This document shows, in pieces, positions 62,958 to 64,000 of a stretch of DNA of 64,000 nt; the first letter of the stretch is position 1, and every line of letters begins with the position of its first letter. The translations under genes and the position numbers were made by a program. The stretch is from assembly GCA_903901335.1 (NCBI GenBank), contig CAIUQR010000141.1, positions 1 to 64,000 on the forward strand, read 5' to 3'. The notes beneath the pieces were generated by a model that saw only the letters and a list, made by a program, of their open reading frames with translations, was not told the origin of the DNA and searched no databases. Origin of the DNA: an uncultured delta proteobacterium. Lineage in GTDB: Bacteria; Desulfobacterota; Desulfobulbia; Desulfobulbales; Desulfocapsaceae.

Positions 62958-63224
62958 TTAAATTGAGGACTCTTTGCGATTCTTGAAAAGTCCGATTACA
63001 TACAACAGCCCTACCGCTCCCACGATAGCTGTCACCATGGAGCCAATCAGGCCTCCGGCGGCGATGACCAGCAGCCTGAACAAAAAGCCACCTACAATCC
63101 CACCGGCAATTCCGATAAGAATGTTCCCCAGGAGACCAAAGCCTCCTCCTTTCATAATTGTCCCGGCCAGCCATCCCGCTACTCCGCCGATAACAAGAAA
63201 AATTATAAATCCCGTGATGTCCAT
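62958..63224 (-). CDS. GlsB/YeaQ/YmgE family stress membrane protein, second copy
   Basis: 88 aa, three hydrophobic helices; GWLAGTIMKGGGFGLLGNIL and GIAGGIVGGFLFRLLVIAAG match the family. It ends KESSI with a normal TAA-TAA stop, which shows the paralogue at 20692 has lost its stop. First gene after sigma-54 promoter 7, leader about 190 bases. Confidence 0.85.
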   Translation of the reverse strand: MDITGFIIFLVIGGVAGWLAGTIMKGGGFGLLGNILIGIAGGIVGGFLFRLLVIAAGGLIGSMVTAIVGAVGLLYVIGLFKNRKESSI

Positions 63225-63259
63225 TGCTTCTCCTTAATTATTGTTTATAGAAAAGACCC

Positions 63260-63284
63260 TGCTAAGAGCCGATAGCTCTTAGCA
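63260..63284 (-). other. perfect hairpin in the leader of the GlsB gene
   Basis: Ten-bp stem TGCTAAGAGC / GCTCTTAGCA with a five-base loop. It lies between promoter 7 and the GlsB start, so it is in the transcript leader. Only a short T-rich stretch follows; a leader regulator or partial terminator is possible. Confidence 0.6.
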
Positions 63285-63421
63285 TCCTCTCCGGAATGGA
63301 TACTTCCTGTTGGCTTCGGGCAGGTTAAAACGCTTGCAAACATTACTTGAGAACTCTGACAGGGAGGGCGGCCAAAAGGCACTCAACGAGAAGTTGTGCA
63401 ATTCTGTATTACTCTTTATAA

Positions 63422-63437
63422 AGCAATCATTGTGCCA
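63422..63437 (-). promoter_or_regulatory. sigma-54 promoter 7 (-24/-12)
   Basis: Minus-strand TGGCACAATGATTGCT, identical to promoters 2 and 5, 197 bases upstream of the GlsB/YeaQ gene. It should drive the block down to 56572. Confidence 0.88.
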
Positions 63438-63538
63438 GGCTTCAAACACTCGGCGCCACATCCCCCATCATCCTGCTATTTAAGCAAGATTACGAGTTAT
63501 GGAAGGACCTGGCCAGTGAGTGACAAACCTCAAATACG

Positions 63539-63570
63539 GGTCATATTTGCCCAAGTGGTCATATATAGCC
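63539..63570 (-). promoter_or_regulatory. enhancer-type upstream site 7
   Basis: GGTCATATTTGCCC then GGTCATATATAGCC, 101 bases upstream of promoter 7; the same intervening block (CCATCATCCTGCTATTTAA) is at 63465-63483. Confidence 0.82.
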
Positions 63571-63691
63571 ACTTAAGACTGCCTGGAACTTTCGGTTGAG
63601 CTGCCCCGTAGCAACCGCATCGGCGGGGTGCTTCATGAAGAGAGAGAACTACCTCATGGCAATCACATCAAAGGCAACACATCGGATTAGT

Positions 63692-64000
63692 CTAAACAAC
63701 AATCGCATCTCCATCAAAAAAATCCACAATATCAGACATTTCCACTTCGAAAAATTTTCTCATTTTTTTCAGCAGATTCAACTCGATTTGCCTTACCCGC
63801 TCGCGAGAGATATCGAAGCTGTCGGCTATCTTCTGTAAAGTAAAAGGGTCGTCTGTAAGCAGACGTTTATGAAGAATCATCTTTTCCTTATCATTCAAAT
63901 GACCTTTGAGGATATCGAGCAATTCAGTCAACTTCTGTTTCATTTCCTTACCGGCAACCATGGATTCAATCCCGGGCCCATAAGTGGGAATAAAGTTTTT
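63692..64000 (-). CDS. rpoH: RpoH-type sigma factor, C-terminal part (gene continues off the edge)
   Basis: The frame is open to the right edge; an internal ATG at 63961 is not a start because upstream codons continue without a stop (KNFIPTYGPGIES). The visible 102 residues carry region 4: LNDKEKMILHKRLLTDDPFT, LQKIADSFDISRERVRQIEL (helix-turn-helix for the -35 element) and a C-terminal EVEMSDIVDFF tail. The spacing and the ISRERVRQIE core fit the heat-shock sigma-32 (RpoH) of deltaproteobacteria. Another sigma-70 group member cannot be ruled out from this piece alone. Confidence 0.75.
   Translation of the reverse strand, partial: KNFIPTYGPGIESMVAGKEMKQKLTELLDILKGHLNDKEKMILHKRLLTDDPFTLQKIADSFDISRERVRQIELNLLKKMRKFFEVEMSDIVDFFDGDAIVV

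Noticed and set aside
1..64000. CRISPR arrays, prophage, rRNA or tRNA genes
   Set aside because: No regularly spaced identical repeats, phage structural genes or RNA gene signatures were found; the seven repeated modules are promoters, not CRISPR repeats.

Overview
Kind of organism. The window looks like chromosomal DNA of a Gram-negative, probably anaerobic bacterium of the Desulfobacterota (former Deltaproteobacteria). The pointers are sigma-54 promoters, outer-membrane proteins and lipoproteins, an H2-linked [NiFe] hydrogenase and an RpoH-type sigma factor at the right edge. The lineage is inferred from gene content; no rRNA or tRNA gene was found.

Layout. The left edge (1-134) is the tail of an IS1595-type transposase. 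Next is a plus-strand operon (212-6922): a group-2-like [NiFe] hydrogenase (small and large subunits), its maturation protease, a hybrid histidine kinase and a response-regulator diguanylate cyclase. It reads as an H2-to-c-di-GMP signalling unit. A porin-like protein, a lipoprotein phospholipase D and an exported protein follow (7.4-11.0 kb). From 11.1 kb to the right edge every gene is on the minus strand, about 53 kb, and almost all are envelope-stress, general-stress, energy-reserve or transport genes: BON-domain proteins, CsbD, GlsB/YeaQ, DUF883, DUF3309, DUF3096, PRC-barrel, FtsH, cardiolipin-synthase-like enzymes, a glycogen-to-acetate pathway (phosphorylase, phosphoglucomutase, phosphoketolase, acetate kinase), a CDF transporter, an Mla-type lipid transporter, an MgtA-type ATPase, a MacAB-TolC-type pump, an AI-2E family permease, diguanylate cyclase, oleate hydratase, and the end of rpoH.

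Main discovery. Seven intergenic regions carry the same two-part control module on the minus strand. One part is a -24/-12 (sigma-54) promoter close to TGGCAC-N5-TTGC. The other, exactly 100 or 101 bases upstream, is a 31-32 bp site built from GGTCATAT half-sites in inverted arrangement. The modules sit at about 13.0, 20.3, 23.1, 27.8, 39.7, 56.4 and 63.5 kb. They cut the 11-63.4 kb stretch into seven consecutive blocks, each beginning with a module and ending just before the next one. I infer one enhancer-binding protein, not encoded in this window, switching on a whole stress-tolerance island.

How the genes fit together. The blocks combine envelope maintenance (BON, Spy/CpxP-like, Mla, cardiolipin synthesis, FtsH), small stress membrane proteins, detoxification and efflux, and a fermentative ATP route from glycogen to acetate. 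Several small genes under 62 codons were read directly from the DNA (13255, 17433, 18594, 30855 and 62449). Decay and reshuffling are visible: a frameshifted aldolase, a phosphoketolase 3-prime relic, a frameshifted Met-rich lipoprotein, IS3 and IS1595 relics, a truncated small membrane gene, and several paralogue sets.
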